A DNA stretch of 31,291 nt from JBHIDJ01 sp046760105 (GTDB lineage Bacteria > Pseudomonadota > Gammaproteobacteria > Acidiferrobacterales > SPGG2). The stretch is from positions 1 to 31,291 of the forward strand of contig JBHIDJ010000023.1 of NCBI GenBank assembly GCA_046760105.1, in the 5' to 3' direction. The translations under genes were made by a program, and so were the position numbers. Positions 23,966 through 31,291 of the stretch are shown piece by piece. Position 1 is the stretch's first letter. Each line of letters starts with the position of its first letter. The notes under the pieces were generated by a model that worked only from the letters and a program-made list of their open reading frames with translations, was not told where the DNA came from and made no database searches.

Positions 23966-24987
23966 GCGGCCTCTTTTTCCATCTTCTCGTTGTAGCGCCC
24001 GAGGGCCGCAGCACCATTAAGCTTCGTCCTATGATAAAAGGCCTTTTGCGCCGCAGCCACGTTCGCGACATCGCCCCGCCATGCCTCCAGCGCCGGTTGC
24101 TGCAGTGCACGAGCATAGGAGAAGGTAAGCGCCCAGGGTAAGTCTTTTCCTAAACTGTGCATGGCGTTGAGATGAGCGGTCGCCTCTTGATTGCCCTGAC
24201 CACCCGACAAGAACACCACGCCCGGCACCGCTGGCGGCACGGTGTTAAGCAGACAGCGTACTGTCTGCGCGGCCACCTCCTTGACGCCCGCGCGGTTGGG
24301 ACAGTCGAGCCCGGAGATCACCATGCTCGCCTTGAGGATCACACCTTCGAGGCGGACCCGCTGGGCGGCAAGTTGACTAAATACGGCCCGCAGGGTTTCT
24401 TCGGTAACCTCACAACAGCGCCCAATCGTATGGTCACCGTTGATCAACACCTCGGGTTCAACCATCGGGACCAGACCCGCCTCCTGCGACAACCCGGCAT
24501 AACGCGCCAAGGCGTGGGCATTTATCTCCATACAACCACGGGTGGGGATGCCGTCGCCGATGGTGATCACGGCACGCCACTTGGTGAACTGGGCGCCGAT
24601 TTCTTTGTACTCGGCCAGCCGATCGCGCAGACCGTCCAACCCTTCGGTCACCTTTTCGCCCGGAAAACCCGCGAGGTCCTTGGCCCCCGCGTCCACCTTG
24701 ATACCCGGTATGATGCCGGCTCTAGACATGTGAACAGGAAAGGGTGTGCCATCAGTGAGTGTCTGGCGGATGGTCTCATCAAACAGGATCGCCCCGCTGA
24801 CGAATTCTGAAAGACCTGGTGTGGTCAGCAGCAACTCGCGATATGCCTGGCGGGTTTCTTCTGTGCACTCGATACCGACGGGCTTGAAACGCTTGGCGCA
24901 TGAGGGATTGCTTTCGTCCATGGCCAGGATGCCCTTACCGGAAGGGACCATCGCTCTGGCCGTCGCTTCAAGTTCTCCTGCGTTCAT
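23962..24987 (-). CDS. fba: Fructose-bisphosphate aldolase, class I
   Basis: 341 residues, the length of the class I enzyme of animals, plants and some bacteria, not the DhnA-like form. Active-site residues are in place: D24 in GILAMDES, K97 (GIIPGIKVD), K136 (FTKWR), E177 (MVEPEV) and the Schiff-base Lys219 in LEGVILKASM. It splits fructose 1,6-bisphosphate to dihydroxyacetone phosphate and glyceraldehyde 3-phosphate, or condenses them in gluconeogenesis and the Calvin cycle, and needs no metal. The Tyr-ending tail of eukaryotic enzymes is absent. A strong ribosome site (GGAGGAGGGG) lies about nine bases before the ATG. It is divergent from tal-pgi across 244 bp, so sugar-phosphate genes face both ways from a common control region. 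Confidence 0.96.
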   Translation of the reverse strand: MNAGELEATARAMVPSGKGILAMDESNPSCAKRFKPVGIECTEETRQAYRELLLTTPGLSEFVSGAILFDETIRQTLTDGTPFPVHMSRAGIIPGIKVDAGAKDLAGFPGEKVTEGLDGLRDRLAEYKEIGAQFTKWRAVITIGDGIPTRGCMEINAHALARYAGLSQEAGLVPMVEPEVLINGDHTIGRCCEVTEETLRAVFSQLAAQRVRLEGVILKASMVISGLDCPNRAGVKEVAAQTVRCLLNTVPPAVPGVVFLSGGQGNQEATAHLNAMHSLGKDLPWALTFSYARALQQPALEAWRGDVANVAAAQKAFYHRTKLNGAAALGRYNEKMEKEAA

Positions 24988-25154
24988 GTCGTTCTACCCC
25001 TCCTCCAAAATGTGGGAGATGCTAGGTTAACGCAACCACGACGCCAGCGGGATTGGTGAAAAACCTGATCCAAATAGGTATATCCCCTGACGACAATACG
25101 TAGACTAACGGATACCTTTGACGCGCTAAGCCTCTTATATTACCGTGCATATTA

Positions 25155-25170
25155 CCGTGATCCGTCACGG
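25155..25170 (+). promoter_or_regulatory. Leader hairpin upstream of tal-pgi
   Basis: CCGTGA, loop TCCG, TCACGG: a perfect six-pair stem closed by a UNCG-type tetraloop, 62 bp before the tal-pgi ATG. It may stabilise the 5' end of the transcript. No further structure or known riboswitch was recognised in 24988-25231. Confidence 0.3.
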
Positions 25171-25231
25171 GACGCACACGTGCCTAGTGCCGGCGTCGAT
25201 AATGATCGGAACAAAGGGGGAGAGAGGAGCC

Positions 25232-28096
25232 ATGTCCAACCCGCTCGTCGAGGTTCAGAAGTTCGGTCAAAGCATTTGGTATGACAACATCCGGCGTAGT
25301 CTGATCACGTCGGGCGAACTCCAGCAAATGGTCGAGACCGACGGCCTGCTGGGGGTGACTTCTAATCCCGCCATCTTCGAGAAAGCCGTGGCCGGCAGTC
25401 CCGACTATGATGAGGTCGCGAAGGCGCTCATTACCGAGGGGGCCGGAGACGCAAAGGATATTTACGAGCGTCTAGCCATCGAAGATATTCAGCTCGCGGC
25501 CGATGTGCTGCATCCGGTATACAAGCGCACGGATGGTATCGACGGCTTCGTCAGCATGGAGGTCTCTCCCTATCTGGCCCACGATACGCAAGGCACGATC
25601 GAAGAAGCCCGTCGACTGCATGCGGCCATCGGGCGCGATAATGTCATGATCAAAGTGCCGGCAACGCGTGACGGCATTCCCGCGATCACACAGCTCGTCA
25701 GCGAGGGCATGAACATCAACGTTACCCTGCTGTTCGCGGTCGAGATGTATGAAGCGGTTGCCAAGGCCTACAAGGAAGGTCTGGAACAGCTTGCCGCTGC
25801 AGGGGGTGATGTAAGCCGGGTCGCAAGCGTGGCGAGCGTGTTCATCAGCCGCATCGATTCACTGATCGACCAGAAACTCTGCGACGCCCTCGACGCCACA
25901 CGCAATTCCGAACGCCGGGCAAAGCTCAAGAGCTTGATCGGTAAGGTCGCCATCGCTAATGCCAAGATCGCCTATGGGCGTTACCAGGAGCTTTACAGCA
26001 CGGGTGGCTGGAAGGCATTGGCCGAAAAGGGTGCGCGCCCGCAACGGCTGTTGTGGGCCAGCACCGGCACCAAGAATCCTAAATACCCGAAGACGCTCTA
26101 CGTTGACGAGCTGATTGGTCCCGATACGGTCAATACCGTGCCAACAGAGACATTCCATGCATTTCGCACCGAGGGTCGTGCGCGCGCAAGCCTGACGGAT
26201 AACTGGGCGGAAGCGCACGACGAGGCTAAGGACATGATCAGCACGCTCGAGGAGGTGGGCATTTCGCTGCGGGAGGCGACTGACCATCTGCTCGACGACG
26301 GCCTGCAGAAGTTCTCTGATGCGTTCGACAAGCTCCTGCAGGCCGTGGAAAAGAAGCGACAGGGTCTGCTCGAGGGTGAGCTTGCAAAACAAACTTACAA
26401 GCTGGGTGACGCCGACGATGCCGTCAAGAAGACGCTGAACGACTGGCGCATCGATGGCAAGGTACGACGCCTTTGGAATGCTGACACGACACTGTGGTCA
26501 GGCACGGATGAGGATCAGTGGCTAGGCTGGCTACACATCGTCGATGGCCAACGCGATCACGGGGAACACTTGCAGCACATCATTGAAGATGTACGCGCAG
26601 GTGGATTTCAGCAGGTACTGCTCCTCGGCATGGGCGGTTCGAGCCTATGTCCTGAGGTGATGAAACGCACATTCGGCGTCATCAATGGATCTCCTGAATT
26701 GTTCGTACTCGATTCCACAGTACCTGCGCAGGTGAAGACGTTTGAGAACAAGGTCGACCTTAACAAAACCTTGTTCATCGTGTCATCGAAGTCGGGTGGC
26801 ACGACTGAGCCCAATGTGTTTAAACAATATTTCTTCGATCGCGTGCAGCAGGCAGCGGGGGCGGATAAGGCCGGTTCGTGCTTCATTGCCATCACCGATC
26901 CCGGCACGAAGCTGCACAAGCTCGCCAAGGCCGACCGGTTCCGGCACATCGCCCACGGTGTACCGAGTATCGGCGGACGCTACTCGGCGATGTCGAACTT
27001 CGGCATGGTGCCATCGGCGATCATGGGCGTAAACGTGCCCGAGTTTCTCGATCGCACCGAGATCATGGCACAGTCCTGTGCCTCGTCGGTACCGCCCGAA
27101 GTGAATCCCGGCGTCGCGCTCGGTGTCATCATGGGCACCCTGGCAACGCAAGGACGCGATAAGCTGACCCTCATTGCGTCACCGGGCATTGCCGCGCTGG
27201 GGGCATGGCTTGAGCAGTTGATCGCCGAGTCAACGGGTAAACAAGGCAGAGGCATTGTTCCCGTTGATGGTGAGGACCTGGGGCCGCCGGATGTGTATGG
27301 CAATGATCGATTGTTCGTCTATTTGCGCCTCGGCACGGCGCCGTTGAAAGCGCAAGACGATGCCGTCGATGCCTTGGAGCAGGCGGGCCAGCCGGTGGTG
27401 CGGATTACACTCGAAGATCCAATGGATTTGGGCCAGGAGTTCTTCCGCTGGGAAATCGCGACGGCGGTTGCCGGCTCGGTCCTCGGTATCAACGCGTTCA
27501 ATCAACCGGACGTCGAAGCAAGCAAGATCGCGACACAAAACTTGACGGCGGCCTACGAGGAAAGCGGCCAGTTACCGACGGAGACACCCTTACTCGGTGA
27601 TGACGGCATCAGTTTGCTCACGGATGAGGTAAACGCCGAAATAATCGGCTCCACGGCCCGGTCACGAAGTTTGGAGAACTACCTTGCTGCACACCTGAAT
27701 CGGATTGAAGTCGATGATTATTTTGCCATCAACGCCTACGTCGAAATGAACGAGGAGAACCAACAGGCGTTGCAGGTTATCCGGCATAAGGTACGCGATG
27801 CAAAACGGGTGGCGACTACAGTGGGGTTCGGGCCGCGATTCTTGCACTCCACCGGACAGCTGCACAAAGGTGGAATCAATAACGGGGTCTTCCTGCAGAT
27901 CACTTGCGACGATGCAGAAGACTTGCCGATCCCCGGTCAGAAATACACGTTCGGCATCCTGAAACGGTTTCAGGCACAGGGGGACTTTGAAGTCCTGGCC
28001 GAGCGCAAGCGGCGCGCACTGCGCGTGCACCTGGGGCCGGACGTCGGTGCCGGCCTAGCGAAGCTACGCGAGATCATCGAGACTACCTTGCACTAG
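25232..28096 (+). CDS. tal-pgi: Bifunctional transaldolase / glucose-6-phosphate isomerase
   Basis: 954 residues from ATG 25232, chosen because GAGAGGAG lies just upstream; an in-frame start at 25145 would add 29 non-conserved residues. Residues about 1-370 are transaldolase (TalB/Tal type 2): GVTSNPAIFEKA and the Schiff-base Lys141 in NVMIKVPAT. Residues about 430-954 are phosphoglucose isomerase: LLGMGGSSLCPEV, IVSSKSGGTTEPN and GGRYSAMSNFG. The fusion is known from several proteobacteria and actinobacteria and joins the pentose-phosphate pathway to glycolysis/gluconeogenesis in one cytoplasmic protein. It is upstream of transketolase and a HAD phosphatase on the same strand, separated by a G/C-tract repeat region. 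Confidence 0.95.
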   Translation: MSNPLVEVQKFGQSIWYDNIRRSLITSGELQQMVETDGLLGVTSNPAIFEKAVAGSPDYDEVAKALITEGAGDAKDIYERLAIEDIQLAADVLHPVYKRTDGIDGFVSMEVSPYLAHDTQGTIEEARRLHAAIGRDNVMIKVPATRDGIPAITQLVSEGMNINVTLLFAVEMYEAVAKAYKEGLEQLAAAGGDVSRVASVASVFISRIDSLIDQKLCDALDATRNSERRAKLKSLIGKVAIANAKIAYGRYQELYSTGGWKALAEKGARPQRLLWASTGTKNPKYPKTLYVDELIGPDTVNTVPTETFHAFRTEGRARASLTDNWAEAHDEAKDMISTLEEVGISLREATDHLLDDGLQKFSDAFDKLLQAVEKKRQGLLEGELAKQTYKLGDADDAVKKTLNDWRIDGKVRRLWNADTTLWSGTDEDQWLGWLHIVDGQRDHGEHLQHIIEDVRAGGFQQVLLLGMGGSSLCPEVMKRTFGVINGSPELFVLDSTVPAQVKTFENKVDLNKTLFIVSSKSGGTTEPNVFKQYFFDRVQQAAGADKAGSCFIAITDPGTKLHKLAKADRFRHIAHGVPSIGGRYSAMSNFGMVPSAIMGVNVPEFLDRTEIMAQSCASSVPPEVNPGVALGVIMGTLATQGRDKLTLIASPGIAALGAWLEQLIAESTGKQGRGIVPVDGEDLGPPDVYGNDRLFVYLRLGTAPLKAQDDAVDALEQAGQPVVRITLEDPMDLGQEFFRWEIATAVAGSVLGINAFNQPDVEASKIATQNLTAAYEESGQLPTETPLLGDDGISLLTDEVNAEIIGSTARSRSLENYLAAHLNRIEVDDYFAINAYVEMNEENQQALQVIRHKVRDAKRVATTVGFGPRFLHSTGQLHKGGINNGVFLQITCDDAEDLPIPGQKYTFGILKRFQAQGDFEVLAERKRRALRVHLGPDVGAGLAKLREIIETTLH

Positions 28097-28114
28097 CCCC
28101 AACCCCCTCCCAAA

Positions 28115-28137
28115 CCCTCCCCCATGTTGGGGGAGGG
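28115..28137 (+). terminator. Strong G/C hairpin after tal-pgi
   Basis: CCCTCCCCC (28115-28123), loop ATGTT, GGGGGAGGG (28129-28137): nine perfect pairs, 18 bp after the tal-pgi stop. No T run follows. It belongs to the same repeat family as the 44-bp repeats downstream and may act as an mRNA 3' stabiliser or weak terminator. Confidence 0.45.
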
Positions 28138-28156
28138 TCAGGGTGGGGGCGGGAGG

Positions 28157-28200
28157 GGGCTAGGGTGGGGGCAATTCCCCCTCCCCTTGTGGGAGGGGGT
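28157..28200 (+). repeat. 44-bp G/C-tract intergenic repeat, copy 1
   Basis: Identical over 44 bases to 28328-28371. It contains the hairpin CCCCCTCCC (28177-28185), loop CTTGT, GGGAGGGGG (28191-28199). The style resembles the short C-tract/G-tract intergenic repeats common in proteobacterial genomes. Confidence 0.8.
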
Positions 28201-28327
28201 AAGCGGGTAGTTATAGGGTGGTTCGCTTTTGGAACCACGAAGTCTTGCAGCAAACAGAGAATGTCCTGCAAGATATTTTTGACAATTTAATAGCTACCCC
28301 CGCTCGCACTCTCCCCCATTTAGGGGA

Positions 28328-28371
28328 GGGCTAGGGTGGGGGCAATTCCCCCTCCCCTTGTGGGAGGGGGT
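28328..28371 (+). repeat. 44-bp G/C-tract intergenic repeat, copy 2
   Basis: Second exact copy, 171 bp after the first. It is preceded by a shorter CCCC/GGGG hairpin (about 28313-28330) that resembles the one at 28115-28137, so the whole compound unit seems duplicated. Its right end runs directly into the transketolase ribosome site. Confidence 0.8.
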
Positions 28372-28384
28372 TAGGGGGAGGGGG
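28362..28384 (+). promoter_or_regulatory. G-tract ribosome-binding site of transketolase, G-quadruplex-prone
   Basis: Four G runs (GGG, GGGGG, GGGGG, GGGGG at 28362-28364, 28366-28370, 28374-28378 and 28380-28384) separated by one to three bases end one base before ATG 28386. The GGAGG inside it is the only Shine-Dalgarno string. The first two runs can alternatively pair with the C tract at 28348-28356. Confidence 0.55.
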
Positions 28385-28385
28385 T

Positions 28386-30440
28386 ATGACAGAAGATGAA
28401 CGCTTTCAACTGAAGTGCATCAATACCATCCGCACATTGTCGATGGATGCGGTACAGGCCGCCAACTCCGGTCATCCGGGTACGGCGATGGCGATGGCGC
28501 CCGTGATGTATTGCCTGTGGCAACGCTTTCTGCGTTTTGATCCCGGGGATCCCATCTGGCCCAATCGTGACCGCTTCGTACTGTCCGTCGGTCATGCCTC
28601 CATGTTGCTCTACTCGATGCTGCACCTCTGTGGCGTCAAAGCCGTGAATAAGAAGTACGAGCGACTCGGTGAGCTCTCGGTCACGCTCGAGGACATTAAG
28701 CGCTTCCGACAACTCGACAGCAGATGCCCGGGTCACCCCGAATACCGCTGGACGTCGGGGATCGAAACGACAACCGGCCCGCTCGGGCAGGGCGTCGCCA
28801 CCAGTGTCGGTATGGCTCTAGCCGGCCAATGGATGGCGCAATACTTTAATCGCCCCGATTACGAGATGTTCGACTACGACGTCTACGCCCTGTGCGGCGA
28901 CGGCTGCATGATGGAGGGCGTCTCCGCGGAGGCGGCATCGCTCGCAGGCCATTTGCGACTCGCAAACCTCTGCTGGATCTATGACAACAACAAGATCACG
29001 ATCGAAGGGCATACCGACTGGGCGTTCAGCGAGGACATCGCTACGCGATTCCTTGGCTACAGGTGGAATGTCACGCGCGTCGGCGATGCCAATGATCTAG
29101 ATATGCTTGAACGCGCCTTTAATACCTTTAAGAACACCAACGATCGACCCACTCTGATCATTGTCGACAGCCATATTGCCTACGGGTCACCGAATAAACA
29201 AGACACCAGCGCCGCGCACGGCGAACCCTTGGGCGAAGAAGAAATCAAGCTAACAAAACGCAATTACGATTGGCCAGAGGACGAAAAGTTCCTGGTGCCG
29301 GATGATGTGCGTGACGCGTTCCATAACGGCATCGGCAAACGCGGACATGAGCTACGCGAAGCCTGGATAACGCGTTTCGACCAATACAAGAAAACTTACC
29401 CTGATCTCGCCGATCAGCTCTACCGCATGCAACATCGTCAGCTCCCAGACGGTTGGGACAAAGACCTGCCGATATTTCCGGCGGATGCCAAGGGTGTCGC
29501 CGGCCGCCAGGCTTCGGGAGAAGTGCTGAATACGATCGCGAAAAACGTTCCGTGGTTGATCGGTGGATCGGCCGATCTCACACCTTCCACCAAGACGCGA
29601 CTCAGCTTTGATGATGCGGGCGACTTTACGGCCGACAACTACGCTGGACGTAACTTGCATTTTGGGGTGCGCGAGCATGCCATGGGGGCGATCTTAAACG
29701 GCATGTCGTTGGCGAAGGTCCGACCCTTTGGTTCCGGCTTTCTGATTTTCAGCGACTACGGCCGCCCGGCAATTCGTCTCAGCGCGCTCATGGAAATCCC
29801 AGTGATTCATATCTTCACGCATGACTCAATAGGGGTCGGTGAAGACGGACCCACCCATCAGCCGGTGGAGCAGCTGGCATCGTTGCGCGCGATACCCGGA
29901 CTGATCATACTACGACCAGCGGATGCGAACGAGGTGGTCGAAGCGTGGCGCGTCATCACGCAACGGCATCATGAACCGGCAGTGCTCATCCTTACGCGTC
30001 AGGCGCTACCGACTCTAGATCGAACTAAATATGCCGCCGCATCCGGAGTGGCAAAGGGCGCGTATGTGCTAGCCGACGCCGATGACGGCAAGCCGCACGT
30101 GTTGCTGTTGGCAAGCGGTAGTGAAGTAGCGCTTTGTGTCGATGCCTACGAGCAACTCAAGGCGGAAGGGATTAAAGCACGCGTGGTGAGCATGCCGTCC
30201 TGGGAGCTATTCGAGCAGCAGAGTCAGGACTATCGCGACAGTGTAATACCGGCTGCCGTACGCGCATGCGTATCGGTGGAGAAAGCGTCGACACTAGGTT
30301 GGGATCGATACGTGGGCCTAACAGGCGAAAGCATCGGTATGCGTACCTTCGGCGCTTCGGCACCGCTAAAGGAACTGCAAAAGAAGTTTGGATTCACGCC
30401 CGAGAACGTGGTGGCGGCAGCTAAGAAGCAATTGCAGTAG
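28386..30440 (+). CDS. tkt: Transketolase
   Basis: 684 residues, full length. N-terminal thiamine-diphosphate domain: NSGHPGTAMAMAP with the conserved His, GPLGQGVATSVGMA, and the GDG...NN diphosphate motif from G171 (CGDGCMMEGVSAEAASLAG) to about N203. The Pyr domain has HFGVREHAMGAILNG with the catalytic Glu, and THDSIGVGEDGPTHQPVEQLA. The C-terminal domain follows. It moves two-carbon ketol units between sugar phosphates in the pentose-phosphate and Calvin cycles, with Mg2+ and thiamine diphosphate in the cytoplasm. Its start codon follows a repeat that supplies the ribosome site. The HAD phosphatase gene begins 20 bp downstream, and tal-pgi lies upstream, a coherent sugar-phosphate cluster. 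Confidence 0.97.
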   Translation: MTEDERFQLKCINTIRTLSMDAVQAANSGHPGTAMAMAPVMYCLWQRFLRFDPGDPIWPNRDRFVLSVGHASMLLYSMLHLCGVKAVNKKYERLGELSVTLEDIKRFRQLDSRCPGHPEYRWTSGIETTTGPLGQGVATSVGMALAGQWMAQYFNRPDYEMFDYDVYALCGDGCMMEGVSAEAASLAGHLRLANLCWIYDNNKITIEGHTDWAFSEDIATRFLGYRWNVTRVGDANDLDMLERAFNTFKNTNDRPTLIIVDSHIAYGSPNKQDTSAAHGEPLGEEEIKLTKRNYDWPEDEKFLVPDDVRDAFHNGIGKRGHELREAWITRFDQYKKTYPDLADQLYRMQHRQLPDGWDKDLPIFPADAKGVAGRQASGEVLNTIAKNVPWLIGGSADLTPSTKTRLSFDDAGDFTADNYAGRNLHFGVREHAMGAILNGMSLAKVRPFGSGFLIFSDYGRPAIRLSALMEIPVIHIFTHDSIGVGEDGPTHQPVEQLASLRAIPGLIILRPADANEVVEAWRVITQRHHEPAVLILTRQALPTLDRTKYAAASGVAKGAYVLADADDGKPHVLLLASGSEVALCVDAYEQLKAEGIKARVVSMPSWELFEQQSQDYRDSVIPAAVRACVSVEKASTLGWDRYVGLTGESIGMRTFGASAPLKELQKKFGFTPENVVAAAKKQLQ

Positions 30441-30460
30441 ACCCCCGAGAGGGCTTTCGG

Positions 30461-31201
30461 ATGATTCAGGCAGTGATCTTCGACCTGGACGGCACATTGG
30501 TAGACACGGAGAAGCTCAAGGCGATCTCTTACGCCCGCGCGGCGGTGCAACTGTGTCCAGGCCGGTTTAGCGAGGAAGACGTTATCGAGGGATTTAAGGA
30601 AGTCGTGGGCCGTTCCCGTCGGGAGGTGTCGGTTTATTTGATGGAACGTTTCAGCCTGCAAGAGGTAGCGGCGTCCCGCATGGAAGAATTTGCTGTGAAC
30701 GCTCCCTGGCAGGCCTTTGCGCAGGTGCGACTACAGATTTACGAGAAGATGCTGGCCGATCCGGAGATCCTACTGCACCACCAATGGCTGCACAACATCG
30801 GCCTTCTGCACCAGGTTCGCGGCAGCCAGTTGCGCGTGGGCTTGGCGACGATGTCCCACTGTGAACAGGCACATCGCGTACTAGAGGTTCTCGGTCTGCT
30901 GGACGCCTTCGACTTCGTAGCGACACGAGACGACGTGGAGCAACCGAAACCCGATCCGGAGATTTATCTGCTGGTGGCGCATGAACTCGGTATTTCACCC
31001 GAGAACTGTTTGGTTATCGAAGACTCGCCCGCAGGAGTCCAGGCCGCACAAGCGGCCGGCATGACGGTGGTTGCGGTCACCACGCCGTTTACGCGCGCAG
31101 CATTTCGCCAGCAGGATCTATTGGACCGCCGCTGGGTGGTGGACGAGGCAGAGAAGCTGGCGATGGTCGTAGGTGAACACATCAAGGCTTACGCAACGTG
31201 A
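30461..31201 (+). CDS. HAD-superfamily phosphatase/phosphomutase (CbbY/beta-PGM-like)
   Basis: 246 residues. Motif I IFDLDGTLVDTE has nucleophile D8 and acid D10. A helical cap follows (about 20-95). Motif II is Thr/Ser in GLATMSHCE, motif III the Lys of QPKPDPEIY, and motif IV VIEDSPAGVQAA. These order it with subclass I HADs such as beta-phosphoglucomutase, CbbY and small sugar-phosphate phosphatases, acting in the cytoplasm. GAGAGGGCTTTCGG upstream offers a modest ribosome site (GAGG region). Placement 20 bp behind transketolase suggests removal of a sugar-phosphate by-product, as CbbY does for xylulose 1,5-bisphosphate, but no RuBisCO gene is in view, so this is only inference. Confidence 0.88.
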   Translation: MIQAVIFDLDGTLVDTEKLKAISYARAAVQLCPGRFSEEDVIEGFKEVVGRSRREVSVYLMERFSLQEVAASRMEEFAVNAPWQAFAQVRLQIYEKMLADPEILLHHQWLHNIGLLHQVRGSQLRVGLATMSHCEQAHRVLEVLGLLDAFDFVATRDDVEQPKPDPEIYLLVAHELGISPENCLVIEDSPAGVQAAQAAGMTVVAVTTPFTRAAFRQQDLLDRRWVVDEAEKLAMVVGEHIKAYAT

Positions 31202-31217
31202 CACAGGGCGGCATTGA

Positions 31218-31291
31218 ATGGAGCAGGTCCCCAAGGTTATCGCATTCGTCTGTGGCATGCGCTGCGACTAGTGCCGTTCCAACTAAACTAG
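31218..31291 (+). CDS. Possible start of a further gene, cut by window edge
   Basis: An ATG at 31218, 16 bp after the HAD stop, opens a frame that stays open to the end of the window (24 codons, MEQVPKVIAFVCGM...). No clear ribosome site. Too short to identify or to exclude chance. Confidence 0.25.

Noticed and set aside
30461..31201. Calvin-cycle (cbb) operon assignment for tal-pgi, tkt and the HAD gene
   Set aside because: No RuBisCO, phosphoribulokinase or CbbR gene is in the window; the same genes serve the pentose-phosphate pathway and gluconeogenesis.

Overview
The window looks like chromosomal DNA of a gammaproteobacterium, probably an uncultivated or chemolithotrophic lineage with respiratory c-type cytochromes. 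The reasons are the bifunctional transaldolase/glucose-6-phosphate isomerase next to transketolase, the FixL/FixJ-style two-component genes, the NapC-type quinol dehydrogenase with a CcmI/CycH-type biogenesis factor, and a BCCT osmolyte carrier. No rRNA, tRNA, CRISPR array, transposase or prophage gene was seen. The assignment rests on protein resemblance only.

Layout. (1) 1-4.5 kb: the 3' end of an amidohydrolase, a lipoprotein joining an alpha/beta hydrolase to a beta-propeller, and convergent to it a BCCT transporter with a 45-residue single-span membrane protein translationally overlapped at its 3' end. (2) 4.8-7.5 kb: a three-gene overlapping ABC importer operon (binding lipoprotein, FecCD/BtuC permease, ATPase) of the cobalamin/heme/siderophore type. 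(3) 7.5-12.8 kb, minus strand: a 1329-residue soluble hybrid of four PAS and three GAF domains ending in a FixL-like kinase core, its FixJ-type response regulator, and a receiver-only protein that has lost its phosphorylation residues. (4) 13.0-18.0 kb: a respiratory island with a CcmI-like TPR protein and a tetraheme NapC/NirT cytochrome on the minus strand, and divergently a 771-residue periplasmic cytochrome with twelve CXXCH motifs plus a small exported protein resembling the Rap1a/Tai family. (5) 18.2-23.1 kb: a large AsmA-family protein with 134-residue internal repeats, flanked by two gene remnants, the 3' third of menD and the 5' end of a class III aminotransferase. (6) 23.0-31.2 kb: carbon metabolism: a ferredoxin-reductase-like flavoprotein overlapping class I fructose-bisphosphate aldolase (minus strand), then tal-pgi, transketolase and a HAD phosphatase on the plus strand, with a G/C-tract repeat family between tal-pgi and transketolase.

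The main link between regions is a rare DNA motif. The same architecture, TACGTACGTA, three bases, TACGTA, occurs in the napC/dodecaheme divergent promoter and in front of the degenerate receiver gene, with a third slightly relaxed copy beside the first. It contains the GTAMGTAG-type half-site known for FixJ. The inference is that the PAS/GAF kinase and FixJ-like regulator switch on the multiheme respiratory chain and, at the same time, the phosphorylation-dead receiver, which could act as a feedback modulator in the way FixT does in rhizobia. The terminal acceptor of the dodecaheme cytochrome cannot be read from the sequence.
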